Below are positions 1-9,600 of a stretch of 64,000 bases of DNA, one piece after another (positions within the stretch are counted from its first letter, which is position 1; each line of letters starts with the position of its first letter). Position numbers and translations under genes: made by a program. The stretch covers positions 1 through 64,000 of the forward strand of contig NZ_JADZ01000012.1 in the NCBI RefSeq assembly GCF_000518645.1. Direction: 5' to 3'. Origin of the DNA: Curvibacter gracilis ATCC BAA-807 (GTDB taxonomy: Bacteria > Pseudomonadota > Gammaproteobacteria > Burkholderiales > Burkholderiaceae_C). The notes under the pieces are model-generated. The model searched no databases. It was not told where the DNA came from and saw nothing but the letters and a program-made list of their open reading frames with translations.

Positions 1-561
1 GCCCAGTGCCAGGAGACCCTGCGCACGGCCATGGCCATCGGTGCGGACCGGGCCATCCTGGTCGAAACCCCCGCCGACCTCGAACTGCAGCCCCTGGCCG
101 TGGCCAAGCTGCTCAACGCGCTGGTGGCCAAGGAGCAACCGGGCCTGATCATCCTCGGCAAGCAAGCCATCGACGACGACGCCAACCAGACCGGCCAGAT
201 GCTGGCCGCCTTGGCCGACCTGCCCCAGGCCACCTTCGCCAGCAAGGTCGAAGTGGCCGGTGACAAGGTCAACGTCACACGAGAAATCGACGGCGGCCTG
301 GAAACCCTGAGCCTGTCCATCCCCGCAGTCATCACCACCGACCTGCGCCTGAACGAGCCGCGTTATGTGACGCTGCCCAACATCATGAAGGCCAAGAAGA
401 AGCCGCTGGAGACCGTCAAGCCCGAAGACCTCGGTGTGGACGTGGCCCCGCGCCTGAAGACCCTCAAGGTCAGCGAGCCCCCGAAGCGTGGCGCTGGCGT
501 GAAGGTGGCCGATGTGGCCACCCTGGTGAACAAACTGAAAACTGAAGCCAAGGTGATCTGA
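1..561 (+). CDS. etfB: Electron transfer flavoprotein beta subunit (3' part)
   Basis: Small subunit of ETF, which carries electrons from acyl-CoA dehydrogenases to ETF-ubiquinone oxidoreductase in the cytoplasm. The gene is open from base 1, so its start lies outside the window; 186 residues are visible of about 249 usual for the family. The ETF-beta signature is present: a [10 protein letters not shown] stretch, [15 protein letters not shown] and the recognition loop [11 protein letters not shown]. etfA follows after 2 bp, so the two are co-transcribed and probably translationally coupled. The internal ATG at 31 is not the true start. Identification is secure. Confidence 0.96.
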   Translation, partial: AQCQETLRTAMAIGADRAILVETPADLELQPLAVAKLLNALVAKEQPGLIILGKQAIDDDANQTGQMLAALADLPQATFASKVEVAGDKVNVTREIDGGLETLSLSIPAVITTDLRLNEPRYVTLPNIMKAKKKPLETVKPEDLGVDVAPRLKTLKVSEPPKRGAGVKVADVATLVNKLKTEAKVI

Positions 562-563
562 AC

Positions 564-1496
564 ATGACCGCACTTGTTATTGCCGAACACGACAACCAAA
601 CCATCAAGGGCGCCACCCTGAACACCGTGACCGCCGCACTGCAAGCCGGTGGCGACGTACACGTGCTGGTCGCTGGCCACAACGCCGGTGCTGCTGCTGC
701 CGCTGCCGCGCAAATTGCTGGCGTGAGCAAAGTGATCCACGCCGACAGCGAAGCCCTGGCCCACGGCCTGGCCGAGAACGTGGCCGCACAAGTCTTGGCC
801 ATTGCAGCCAACTACAGCCACATCGTGTTCCCCGCCACCGCCGGCGGCAAGAACGCCGCCCCGCGCGTGGCCGCCAAGCTGGACGTCGCGCAGATCAGCG
901 AAATCAGCAAGGTCATCAGCGCCGACACCTTCGAGCGCCCGATCTACGCCGGCAACGCCATCGCCACCGTGCAAAGCGCCGACGCCACCAAGGTGATCAC
1001 CGTGCGCACCACGGGCTTTGACGCCGCAGCGGCCACGGGCGGCAGCGCCGCGGTCGAAGCCATCGCCGCGCAGGCCGACAGCGGCAAGAGCGCTTTTGTG
1101 GGCAGCGAGATCGCCAAGAGCGACCGCCCCGAGCTGACGGCGGCCAAGATCATCGTCTCGGGTGGCCGGGCCCTGGGCAGCAGCGAGAAGTTCAACGAAG
1201 TGCTGACCCCCCTGGCCGACAAGCTGGGTGCGGCGCTGGGTGCCAGCCGTGCGGCGGTGGACGCGGGCTACGCGCCCAACGACTGGCAGGTGGGGCAGAC
1301 GGGCAAGATCGTGGCGCCCAGCCTGTACGTGGCCTGCGGCATCAGTGGTGCGATCCAGCACCTGGCGGGCATGAAGGATTCGAAGGTGATCGTGGCGATC
1401 AACAAGGACCCCGAGGCGCCGATCTTCAGCGTGGCCGACTACGGCCTGGAGGCCGACCTGTTCGCGGCCGTGCCTGAGCTGATCGCGGCACTGTGA
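564..1496 (+). CDS. etfA: Electron transfer flavoprotein alpha subunit
   Basis: FAD-binding large subunit of ETF, partner of the etfB product just upstream. The 310-residue length is normal. The C-terminal FAD domain shows [32 protein letters not shown] and [16 protein letters not shown], which bind the cofactor. The N-terminal half is the Ala-rich subunit-contact domain. A strong terminator with a TTCG loop follows, closing the etfBA unit. The acyl-CoA dehydrogenase downstream is a likely electron donor to this ETF. Confidence 0.97.
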   Translation: MTALVIAEHDNQTIKGATLNTVTAALQAGGDVHVLVAGHNAGAAAAAAAQIAGVSKVIHADSEALAHGLAENVAAQVLAIAANYSHIVFPATAGGKNAAPRVAAKLDVAQISEISKVISADTFERPIYAGNAIATVQSADATKVITVRTTGFDAAAATGGSAAVEAIAAQADSGKSAFVGSEIAKSDRPELTAAKIIVSGGRALGSSEKFNEVLTPLADKLGAALGASRAAVDAGYAPNDWQVGQTGKIVAPSLYVACGISGAIQHLAGMKDSKVIVAINKDPEAPIFSVADYGLEADLFAAVPELIAAL

Positions 1497-1533
1497 ACTG
1501 AGGCGCAAGCCCCTTTCTGACAACAAGCCAAAT

Positions 1534-1557
1534 GGGCATCGTTCGCGATGCCCTTTT
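1534..1557 (+). terminator. Rho-independent terminator after etfBA
   Basis: Perfect 8-bp stem GGGCATCG / CGATGCCC closed by a TTCG tetraloop and followed by TTTT. It lies 37 bp after the etfA stop and ends 20 bp before the next start codon. Confidence 0.85.
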
Positions 1558-1576
1558 CATATCCGGAGATGAACCC

Positions 1577-3367
1577 ATGAGTTACACCGCCCCCCTGAAG
1601 GACATGCTGTTCAACATCGAACACCTGGCCAACATCGAACAAGTCTCGCAAATCCCCGGCTTCGAAGATGCCGGTCTGGAAACCGCCCAGGCCGTGCTGG
1701 AGGAGTGCGCCAAGCTCAACGAGGGTGTGATCGCCCCCTTGAACTGGGACGGTGACAAGAACCCCTCCAGCTGGAAGGACGGCGTGGTCACCACCACCCC
1801 GGGCTTCAAGGAGGCCTTCAAGCAGTACGCCGAAGGCGGCTGGCAAGGCCTGCAGCACCCGGTTGACTTTGGCGGCCAAGGCCTGCCCAAGACGATTGGC
1901 GCGGCCTGCACCGAGATCCTCAACTCGGCCAACATGAGCTTTGCCCTGTGCCCTCTGCTGACCGATGGCGCGATCGAAGCCTTGCTGACCGCAGGCAGCG
2001 ACGAGCTCAAGGCCATCTACCTCGACAAGCTGGTGTCGGGCCAATGGACCGGCACCATGAACCTGACCGAGCCCCAGGCCGGCTCGGACCTGGCCCTGGT
2101 GCGCACCCGCGCCGAGCCGCTGCCCGATGGCAGCTACAAGATCTTCGGCACCAAGATCTTCATCACCTATGGTGAGCACGACATGGCCGAGAACATCGTG
2201 CACCTGGTGCTGGCCCGCGTGCAGGGCGCACCCGAGGGGGTGAAGGGCATCAGCCTGTTCGTGGTGCCCAAGTTCATGGTGAATGCCGATGGCTCGCTGG
2301 GGGCGCGCAACGACGTGCACTGCGTGAGCATCGAGCACAAGATGGGCATCAAGGCCAGCCCCACGGCCGTGCTGCAGTACGGCGACCACGGCGGCGCCAT
2401 CGGCTACCTGGTGGGCCAGGAGAACCGCGGCCTGGAATACATGTTCATCATGATGAATGCGGCCCGCTATGCGGTGGGCATGCAGGGCATTGCGGTGGCC
2501 GAGCGCGCCTACCAGAAGGCCGTGCAATACGCCAAGGACCGCGTGCAAAGCCGCCCGGTGGACGGCAGCATCAACGCCAGCGCGGCCATCATCCACCACC
2601 CGGACGTGAAGCGCATGCTGATGACCATGCGCGCCTACACCGAAGGCTGCCGCGCCATGGCCAGCGTGGCTGCCGCCGCCTACGACGCGGCGCATCACCA
2701 CCCCGATGCCGACACCCGCAAGGTGAACGCGGCCTTCTATGAGTTCATGGTGCCCCTGGTCAAGGGCTACAGCACCGAGATGAGCCTGGAGGTGACCTCG
2801 CTGGGCGTGCAGGTGCATGGCGGCATGGGCTTCATCGAAGAAACCGGCGCCGCCCAGTACTACCGCGACGCCAAGATCCTGACCATCTACGAAGGCACGA
2901 CCGCCATCCAGGCCAATGACCTGGTGGGCCGCAAGACCGCCCGCGATGGCGGCCAGACGGCCAAGGGCATTGCCGCCCAGATCGAGCAGACCGAGGCCGC
3001 CTTGCTGGCCAGCGGCACCGACACCGCCGCCGTGGTGGCCAAGCGCCTGAAGGCGGCCCGCCAGGCCTTCCTGGACGTGGTCGACTTCGTGGCCGGCAAC
3101 ACCAAGGCCTCGCCCAACGCAGTGTTCGCCGGCTCCGTGCCCTACCTGATGCTGGCCGGCAATGTGGTGGCCGGCTGGCAACTGGCCCGCTCGCTGCTGG
3201 TGGCACAAGACCTCTTGGCCCAGGGGCAGGACGAAGCCTTCATGCGCAGCAAGATCAGCACCGCCCGCTTCTATGCCGACCACCTGCTGAGCAAGGCCCC
3301 CGGCCTGCGCGACAGCATTGTCGAAGGTGCCGACAGCGTGAACGCGCTGGCCCCGGAAGCCTTCTGA
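1577..3367 (+). CDS. Acyl-CoA dehydrogenase, large (about 600-residue) type
   Basis: FAD-dependent alpha,beta-dehydrogenation of an acyl-CoA, passing electrons to ETF. The ATG at 1577 was chosen over an in-frame upstream start at 1532 because GGAG lies at 1565-1568 and the upstream start falls inside the terminator. The product has 596 residues. Motifs include MNLTEPQAGSDL (FAD/substrate region) and ILTIYEGTTAIQ, whose Glu439 is the expected catalytic base. A C-terminal extension after about residue 460 resembles the DmdC-like subgroup with an extra C-terminal domain. The substrate cannot be told from sequence; long-chain or methylthiopropionyl-CoA types share this layout. Confidence 0.92.
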   Translation: MSYTAPLKDMLFNIEHLANIEQVSQIPGFEDAGLETAQAVLEECAKLNEGVIAPLNWDGDKNPSSWKDGVVTTTPGFKEAFKQYAEGGWQGLQHPVDFGGQGLPKTIGAACTEILNSANMSFALCPLLTDGAIEALLTAGSDELKAIYLDKLVSGQWTGTMNLTEPQAGSDLALVRTRAEPLPDGSYKIFGTKIFITYGEHDMAENIVHLVLARVQGAPEGVKGISLFVVPKFMVNADGSLGARNDVHCVSIEHKMGIKASPTAVLQYGDHGGAIGYLVGQENRGLEYMFIMMNAARYAVGMQGIAVAERAYQKAVQYAKDRVQSRPVDGSINASAAIIHHPDVKRMLMTMRAYTEGCRAMASVAAAAYDAAHHHPDADTRKVNAAFYEFMVPLVKGYSTEMSLEVTSLGVQVHGGMGFIEETGAAQYYRDAKILTIYEGTTAIQANDLVGRKTARDGGQTAKGIAAQIEQTEAALLASGTDTAAVVAKRLKAARQAFLDVVDFVAGNTKASPNAVFAGSVPYLMLAGNVVAGWQLARSLLVAQDLLAQGQDEAFMRSKISTARFYADHLLSKAPGLRDSIVEGADSVNALAPEAF

Positions 3368-3460
3368 TCGGGCAGGCCGCGCTGTCCCGAAACGGACAGT
3401 GTGGCCGCCCTCTCGCCCGTCAAAATCCGCGCAGACCCATCCCTCCTGGAGACAAACAAC

Positions 3461-4417
3461 ATGTCGAAACTGCCTCCGGCGCTCGCCAACCGGCCCTTCC
3501 CGGTCATCGGCTCGCCCCTGTTCATCATCAGCAACCCCAAGCTTGTCATCGAGCAGTGCAAGGCCGGCGTGATCGGTTCGATGCCCGCGCTCAATGCCCG
3601 CCCCGCTGCCCAACTGGACGAGTGGCTGGCCGAGATCACCGAGGCCCTGGCTGCCCACAACAAGGCCAACCCCGACAACCCGGCCGCCCCCTTTGCCATC
3701 AACCAGATCGTGCACAAGAGCAATGACCGCCTCGATCACGACATCGAGATGGTCATCAAGTACAAGGTGCCGGTGATCATCACTTCGCTGGGCGCCCGCA
3801 CCGACGTGAACGAGGCCATCCACAGCTACGGTGGTGTGGTGCTGCACGACATCATCAACAACGCCTTCGCCCACAAGGCCATCGAAAAGGGCGCCGACGG
3901 CCTGATCGCGGTGGCCGCAGGCGCTGGCGGCCATGCCGGCACCAAGAGCCCGTTCGCCCTGATCCAGGAGATCCGCCAGTGGTTTGACGGCCCCTTGGCG
4001 CTGTCGGGTTCGATCGCCTCGGGCGGTGCCATCCTGGCCGCACAGGCCATGGGGGCCGATTTCGCCTACATGGGCTCGGCCTTCATCGCCACCGAAGAGG
4101 CGCGTGCGGCCGAGGGCTACAAGCAGGCCATCGTCGACGGCAACTCCGACGACATCGTCTACAGCAACCTGTTCACAGGCGTGCACGGCAACTACCTCAA
4201 GCCCAGCATCCGCGCAGCCGGCCTGGACCCCGACAACCTGCCCGAGAGCGACCCCAGCAAGATGAACTTCGGCGGCGACGCCAAGAAGGCCTGGAAGGAC
4301 ATCTGGGGCTGCGGCCAGGGCATTGGCGCCATCACCCAGGTGCAGAAGACCGCCGACCTGGTGGCCCAGCTCAAGCGCGAATACGCCGAAGCCAAGGCCC
4401 GCCTGCTGGCCGCCTGA
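3461..4417 (+). CDS. Nitronate monooxygenase / 2-nitropropane dioxygenase family
   Basis: FMN-dependent TIM-barrel enzyme that oxidises nitronates; some relatives act on other substrates. The start at 3461 has CTGGAG about 10 bp upstream, and the 318-residue product begins MSKLPPALANRPFPVIGSP, typical of the family. FMN-phosphate contacts are expected at AAGAGGHAGTKSP (His158 as likely catalytic residue) and SGSIASGGAIL. The gene ends in a terminator, so with the acyl-CoA dehydrogenase it may form a two-gene unit. In Burkholderiales this pair is often close to etf genes (recalled, not checked). Confidence 0.9.
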   Translation: MSKLPPALANRPFPVIGSPLFIISNPKLVIEQCKAGVIGSMPALNARPAAQLDEWLAEITEALAAHNKANPDNPAAPFAINQIVHKSNDRLDHDIEMVIKYKVPVIITSLGARTDVNEAIHSYGGVVLHDIINNAFAHKAIEKGADGLIAVAAGAGGHAGTKSPFALIQEIRQWFDGPLALSGSIASGGAILAAQAMGADFAYMGSAFIATEEARAAEGYKQAIVDGNSDDIVYSNLFTGVHGNYLKPSIRAAGLDPDNLPESDPSKMNFGGDAKKAWKDIWGCGQGIGAITQVQKTADLVAQLKREYAEAKARLLAA

Positions 4418-4420
4418 TCG

Positions 4421-4467
4421 CCCGCCGCAAGGCGCCGGTCCAGCCACCCGCTGCGGCGGGTTTTTTT
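4421..4467 (+). terminator. Rho-independent terminator after nitronate monooxygenase
   Basis: Stem CCCGCCGCA (4421-4429) pairs with TGCGGCGGG (4452-4460), followed by seven T residues. The 22-base loop holds a further GC-rich stretch. Confidence 0.75.
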
Positions 4468-4541
4468 GCGCCTGTGCTGCGCTCGCCGCGGCCCAGGCGG
4501 CACAATGCGCTCCCCCGTCCTGGAGTGCTGGAGCCTTCCCC

Positions 4542-4820
4542 ATGAACCTGATTGCCGAACTGCAAGCCGCCCGCAAACGCCTGGGCCTCAAACAGCAGGA
4601 GCTGGCCGAGCGGGCCGGTCTGTCGCGCATGACGGTGCAACGCATCGAGTCCGGCGCCATCGACCCCCGTTTGAGCACGCTGGCCGAGATGGCCCGGGTG
4701 CTGGGGCTGGAGCTGGTGGCCGTGGCGGCCGCGCAGCCTGCACAACCCGATCAAGCTGCGCAGCCCGATCCGGCAGAGACCCCTGCTGCCAGCCCGGTGG
4801 CTGCAGGCGATCAGGCCTGA
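4542..4820 (+). CDS. Small XRE-family (HipB-like) DNA-binding protein
   Basis: A 92-residue protein whose first 60 residues form a lambda-repressor-type helix-turn-helix: ARKRLGLKQQELAERAGLSR then TVQRIESGAIDPRLSTLAEMARVLG. The tail is low-complexity Ala/Gln/Pro/Asp. The start at 4542 precedes the HTH directly, with GGAG at 4530-4533. No HipA-like or other toxin partner is adjacent; the next gene is convergent and overlaps its stop by 10 bp. Likely a transcription regulator with unknown targets. Confidence 0.8.
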   Translation: MNLIAELQAARKRLGLKQQELAERAGLSRMTVQRIESGAIDPRLSTLAEMARVLGLELVAVAAAQPAQPDQAAQPDPAETPAASPVAAGDQA

Positions 4821-5413
4821 GATTCTTGCAAGGCGGCTCGGATGAAATCCAGCCGGTCCTGCCCGAAGAACATCTCATCACCCACAAAGCAGGTGGGGGC
4901 TCCGAACACGCCACGGCGCACGGCCTCGTCGGTGGTGTTTTTCAGTTGCGCCTTGACATCGGCATCCGAGCACCAGGCCAGCACCTGGTCTGCATCCAGG
5001 CCCACGCCCGTCAGCACCTTGCCCACCACCAGGGGGTCTCCGAGGTTCAGGCCCTGCACCCAGATCGCGTCAAACACGGCGGCCAGGTAGGTCTGCAGGC
5101 GATCGGGCTGGTGCATCCCAAAGCCGGTGGCGGCCCGCATGAGCATCAGGGTATTGATCGGGAAAAACGGGTTGCGCTGCAGCGGCACCCCATAGCGCCG
5201 GGCATGGCGCGCCAGGTCCTGGAACACATAGGCGCCCTTGGCGGGCACGGCCGCCGGTGAGGCGTTGCCGGTGGCCTGGAACACGCCGCCGAGCAGCATG
5301 GGGCGCCATGTCAGCTGGGCGCCGGTCTGCGCGGCCAGAGCGGGCAGTTGCGTCCAGGCCAGGTAGGACGCGGGGCTGCCCACGTCGAAAAAGAATTCCA
5401 GGGTGCGACCCAT
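4811..5413 (-). CDS. 2-hydroxychromene-2-carboxylate isomerase family (DsbA-like, GST kappa-type)
   Basis: A thioredoxin-fold protein of 200 residues. Family members isomerise 2-hydroxychromene-2-carboxylate with glutathione in naphthalene breakdown, and others are general glutathione-dependent isomerases. The N-terminal LEFFFDVGSPASYLAW holds the serine that replaces the DsbA CxxC cysteine. Other signatures are RRGVFGAPTCFVGDEMFFGQDRL near the C-terminus. No naphthalene genes are nearby, so the chromene substrate is not supported. The gene is convergent with the XRE gene and single in its unit. Confidence 0.85.
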   Translation of the reverse strand: MGRTLEFFFDVGSPASYLAWTQLPALAAQTGAQLTWRPMLLGGVFQATGNASPAAVPAKGAYVFQDLARHARRYGVPLQRNPFFPINTLMLMRAATGFGMHQPDRLQTYLAAVFDAIWVQGLNLGDPLVVGKVLTGVGLDADQVLAWCSDADVKAQLKNTTDEAVRRGVFGAPTCFVGDEMFFGQDRLDFIRAALQESQA

Positions 5414-5593
5414 GATGTCTCCTCAGTCTTGTACGGCTCACCGTAGGCAGCCGCTGGCAGGGTGTCAAGGCGGCCATCCCTGAGGTTGCTGAACCTGGGT
5501 GACAGGGGGTGGCTTGCCTGCCAGGGGGGCTCGCAGGCAAGATCATCGGCCAGGCGGGCACCAGCGCACGCCCTCACCGACGGAGGCACGGGG

Positions 5594-6343
5594 ATGACGC
5601 AGACACAGCAGACACAGCAGCCACGCGGCGTGGCCTTGGTGATCGGGGCAGGCGATGCCACGGGGGGCGCCATTGCGCGGCGCTTTGCCCGCGAGGGCTA
5701 CATCAGCTGCGTCACGCGCCGCACGGCCGACAAGCTGCAGCCCCTGGTGGACGCCATCCGGGCTGAAGGCGGCCAGGCCCACGGCTACGCCAGCGACGCG
5801 CGCAAGGAGGACGAGGTGCAGGCCCTGTTCGAGCGCATCGAGGCCGAGCACGGACCCATCGAGGTGCTGGTGTTCAACATCGGCGCCAACGTGCCCTGCA
5901 GCGTGCTCGACGAGACGGCGCGCAAGTACTTCAAGATCTGGGAGATGGCCTGCTTCAGCGGCTTTCTGAACGCGCAGGCGGCGGCGCGGCGCATGGTGCA
6001 GCGCGGGCGCGGCACCATCCTGTTCACCGGGGCCACGGCGGCCCTGCGCGGTGCGGCGGGGTTCGCGGCCTTTGCGGGCGCCAAGCATGCGCTGCGGGCC
6101 CTGGCCCAGAGCATGGCGCGCGAGCTGGGCCCGCAAGGGATCCATGTGGCCCATGTGGTGGTCGACGGCGCCATCGACACCGAGTTCATCCGCAGCAACT
6201 TCCCCGAGCGCTACGCCCTGAAGGCGCAGGACGGCATCCTCAACCCCGAGCACATCGCCGACAACTACTGGCTGCTGCACCAGCAGCCGCGCGACGCCTG
6301 GACTTTCGAGCTGGACCTGCGGCCGTACATGGAACGCTGGTAG
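5594..6343 (+). CDS. SDR-family protein with altered catalytic motif
   Basis: A 249-residue Rossmann-fold protein of the short-chain dehydrogenase/reductase superfamily. The start at 5594 has GGAGG at 5582-5586. The dinucleotide-binding loop is VIGAGDATGGAIA, a variant of GxxxGxG. The usual YxxxK is FAGAK here: Phe160 stands for the catalytic Tyr while Lys164 is kept, and the Ser expected 13 residues earlier is within GATAA. The protein may therefore lack normal SDR redox chemistry or use a different mechanism. The gene stands alone, with a 299-bp gap to the next. Confidence 0.88.
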   Translation: MTQTQQTQQPRGVALVIGAGDATGGAIARRFAREGYISCVTRRTADKLQPLVDAIRAEGGQAHGYASDARKEDEVQALFERIEAEHGPIEVLVFNIGANVPCSVLDETARKYFKIWEMACFSGFLNAQAAARRMVQRGRGTILFTGATAALRGAAGFAAFAGAKHALRALAQSMARELGPQGIHVAHVVVDGAIDTEFIRSNFPERYALKAQDGILNPEHIADNYWLLHQQPRDAWTFELDLRPYMERW

Positions 6344-6424
6344 GCCAGGGGCACCCCCACACCCTTCTGACGGGGCTGGCGCACCGGGCGCGATGGCGTG
6401 CGCCGCCAGCTATTCACAACGGGC

Positions 6425-6477
6425 ATACATCGCTCGGAGTTTTTCATTATTCAGGGCGCAAGGCCCTGGCTAAAGTG
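6425..6477 (+). promoter_or_regulatory. Conserved regulatory block / promoter of the oxidoreductase-MaoC unit
   Basis: This 53-bp block matches 11944-11996, in front of the 3-hydroxyanthranilate operon, at 35 of 53 positions with no gap. The shared cores are ATAnATCGCnC, TTTTCATTAT, GCGC and CTAnAGTG. A plausible sigma-70 promoter is TTATTC (6447-6452), an 18-bp spacer, then TAAAGT (6471-6476), with the ATAnATCGC core where LysR proteins usually bind. The rest of the 299-bp gap 6344-6642 holds a roughly 165-base leader and no gene that I can see. Confidence 0.65.
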
Positions 6478-6642
6478 GCCGCGCACCGCTGCAGTCGGTC
6501 GTGCGGGCCTGCACGGACGTCCACAGCGGAGAGCTGTCGCCCGGGCCCCTCTCTTTGCATGAGCCCGGGGCAGCTTGGCTGTTCTGTCGGCCCCCGTGCC
6601 GATCCCATCCCTGTGTGCCTGTTCCATCTAGAGAGTCGATTC

Positions 6643-9600
6643 ATGTCTGCGAAGCAAGACCCCAACAGCCCGTTCACCCGTGAAGAAGGCGTCGTTCACC
6701 TGGGGGGCATTGACGCCCTGGTGCGCCTGACGCTGGACCAGATCCGTACCGACCAGCGCCGTGGGCTGCGCACCGGCATGTTCGTGTCGGGCTACCGGGG
6801 CTCACCGGTCGGCATGCTGGATGCCGCCCTGATCAAGCGGCAGAAGCTGCTGCTGGAGCACAACATCCGCTTCGTCGACGGGCTCAATGAAGACCTGGCG
6901 GCCACGGCGGTCTGGGGCACCCAGATGCTGGGGGCGGTGGGCCAGCAGAAGTTCGATGGTGTCACCGGCCTGTGGTACGGCAAGGCCCCCGGGGTGGACC
7001 GCAGCGGCGACGCGCTCAAGCACGCCAACTACACCGGCATGGGCAAGAACGGCGGGGTGCTGGCGGTGGTGGGGGACGACCCCAGCTGCAAGTCGTCCTC
7101 CCTGCCCAGCCAGAGCGAGCCCATGCTGTTCCACCTGGGCATGCCTTCGCTGTACCCGGGCACGGTGCAGGAGATCCTGGACCTGGGGCTGCACGGCTAC
7201 CAGATGTCGCGCCTGTCCGGGCTGTGGGTGGGCCTCAAGATGGTCACCAATGTGGCCGATGGCAGTGGCACGGCCCAGGTCTCGCCCGAGCGCCTGAACT
7301 TCGTGCAACCCGACCTCGAGTTCGAGGGTGTGCCCTTCACGCCGCGCATGAACCTGGGCATGAACGTGCGGGCCGAGGCCCTGGAGATGGAGCATTCGCT
7401 CTACACCCAACGCCTGGAACTGGCCAAGCGCTACGCCCGGGCCAACAAGCTCAACAACGTGGTGCTGCCCAACCGCGATGCCTGGCTGGGCATCATGACG
7501 GCGGGCAAGACCTACAACGACCTGATGCAGGCCCTGCGCGAGATGGGGCTGGACGAGGCCGCCTTGAAGCGGCACGGGGTGCGCATTCTCAAGATGGGCA
7601 TGTTGTTCCCCATGGAGCCCACCATCGTGCGCGAGTTCGCCGAGGGCCTGGAAGAGCTGTTCGTGATCGAGGAAAAGCGCCCCTTCCTGGAGATGTTCGC
7701 CAAGAACGTGCTCTATGGCAGCGCGCGTGCGCCCCGCATCGTCGGCAAGCTCGATGAGCAGGAGCAGCCCTTGCTCCCGCCGGGCGGCGAGTTCGAATCC
7801 GATGTGATTGCCCGCGCCCTCTACAAGCGTCTGTCACAGAAGGCCCGCATCGAATCGGCCGAAGCCTGGCTGCAGCGCCTGGACGCCATCCACCTGCGCG
7901 AAGACCCTGCCACCGCAGGCCGCACCGCCTGGTTCTGCTCGGGCTGCCCGCACAACAGTTCCACCGTGGCCCCCGACGGCAGTGTGGTGTCGGCAGGCAT
8001 CGGCTGCCACACCATGGCGATGTGGATGGACCGCAACGTGGTCATGGGCACCCACATGGGGGCCGAAGGGGCTCAGTGGATCGGCATGGCGCCCTTCACC
8101 GAGGTGCCGCACATCTTCCAGAACATGGGCGACGGCACCTACTTCCACTCCGGCAGCCTGGCCCTGCGTTACACCGTGTCGGCCGGTGTCAACATCACCT
8201 ACAAGCTGCTCTACAACGCCCACACCTCCATGACCGGCGGGCAGGACATCCAGGGCAGTCACCCGGTGGCCAATGTGGTGTCCGAACTGCTGGCCAACGG
8301 GGTCAGCAAGGTGCTGATCACCACCGATGACCCCGCCAAGTACAGCGGCGTTGGCTTGGCCGGCGGCACCGAGGTCTGGCACCGCGATCGCCTGGATGAG
8401 GCCCAGCGTGCGCTGGCCGCCGTGCCGGGCACCACCGTGCTGATCCACGACCAGGAGTGCGCCGCCGAACTGCGCCGCCTGCGTGGCCGTGGCCAGCGGC
8501 CTGAACCGGCCCAGAGCGTGGTCATCAACGAGCGGGTGTGCGAAGGCTGTGGCGACTGTGGCGAGCAGTCCAACTGCATGAGCGTGGAGCCCATCGAGAC
8601 CGAGTTCGGCCGCAAGACGCGCATCCACCAGGGCTCATGCAACAAGGATTTCTCCTGTGTCGACGGCTTCTGCCCCTCGTTCCTGACCGTCACGCCGGCC
8701 CCCGAAGCGGCGGGCGCCGCACCCGTGAAGAAAAAGAAGAAGGGCCGCATCCCCGCCATGGAGCATGCCTTGCCCGAACCCGAGCTCAAGGTGCGGGGCG
8801 ACTTCGGTGTGCACATCATGGGCATCGGCGGTACGGGTTCGGTCACCGTGGCCTCCACCATCGCCAACGCGGCCCGCATCGAGGGCAAGCATGTGATCGG
8901 GCTGGACCAGACCGGCCTGGCGCAAAAGGGCGGGGCCGTGATCTCGGACCTGAAGATCACCGCTGCACCGTTCCATGGCGCCAACAAGATCACCGATGGC
9001 TGTGCCGATCTGTACCTGGGCTTTGACATCCTGAACGCCACCGACCCCAAGAACCTGGACAAGTGCCATCCCGAGGTCACGGTGGCGGTGGTCTCCACCA
9101 CCCGCACGCCCACCGGGCAGATGGTGTCCGACCGCCATGTCCAGTTCCCCGAGCTGGAGCCCCTGATGCAAGGCATCCAGCGCGTCAGCCGTGCGGCCGA
9201 CAACGTCTTCCTGGACGGCCAGGGCCTGGCCGAAGGCCTGTTTGCCGACAGCATGGCCACCAACATCTTCATGGTGGGGGTGGCCTACCAGGCCGGTGCC
9301 TTGCCCTTGGCGGCGGCCTCGATCGAGGCCGCCATCGTGCAGGCCGGCGTGGCCGTCGACATGGGCCTGGCCGCCTTCCGTTGGGGCCGTCTGGCCGTGA
9401 GCCGGCGCGATCTGGTCGAGGCCGAGATCGCGCGCCTCAACCCCGTGGCGGCGGCGGGCAGCGTGGTCACCTTGCACCGCCCGGTGCGCCTGAGCGCCGC
9501 GGCCCAGAAGATGGTCGATGCCTGTGGCGCCGATGGCGAGTTGTTGCGCCTGCTGCAGCGCCGCGTGCCCGACCTGATCGACTACCAGAACGAGGCCTAT

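Noticed and set aside
1439-4678. 1079-codon open frame on the minus strand across the acyl-CoA dehydrogenase region
   Set aside because: It is the antisense shadow of high-GC genes with clear family motifs on the plus strand; its translation is His/Gly/Val-rich and lacks recognisable domains.
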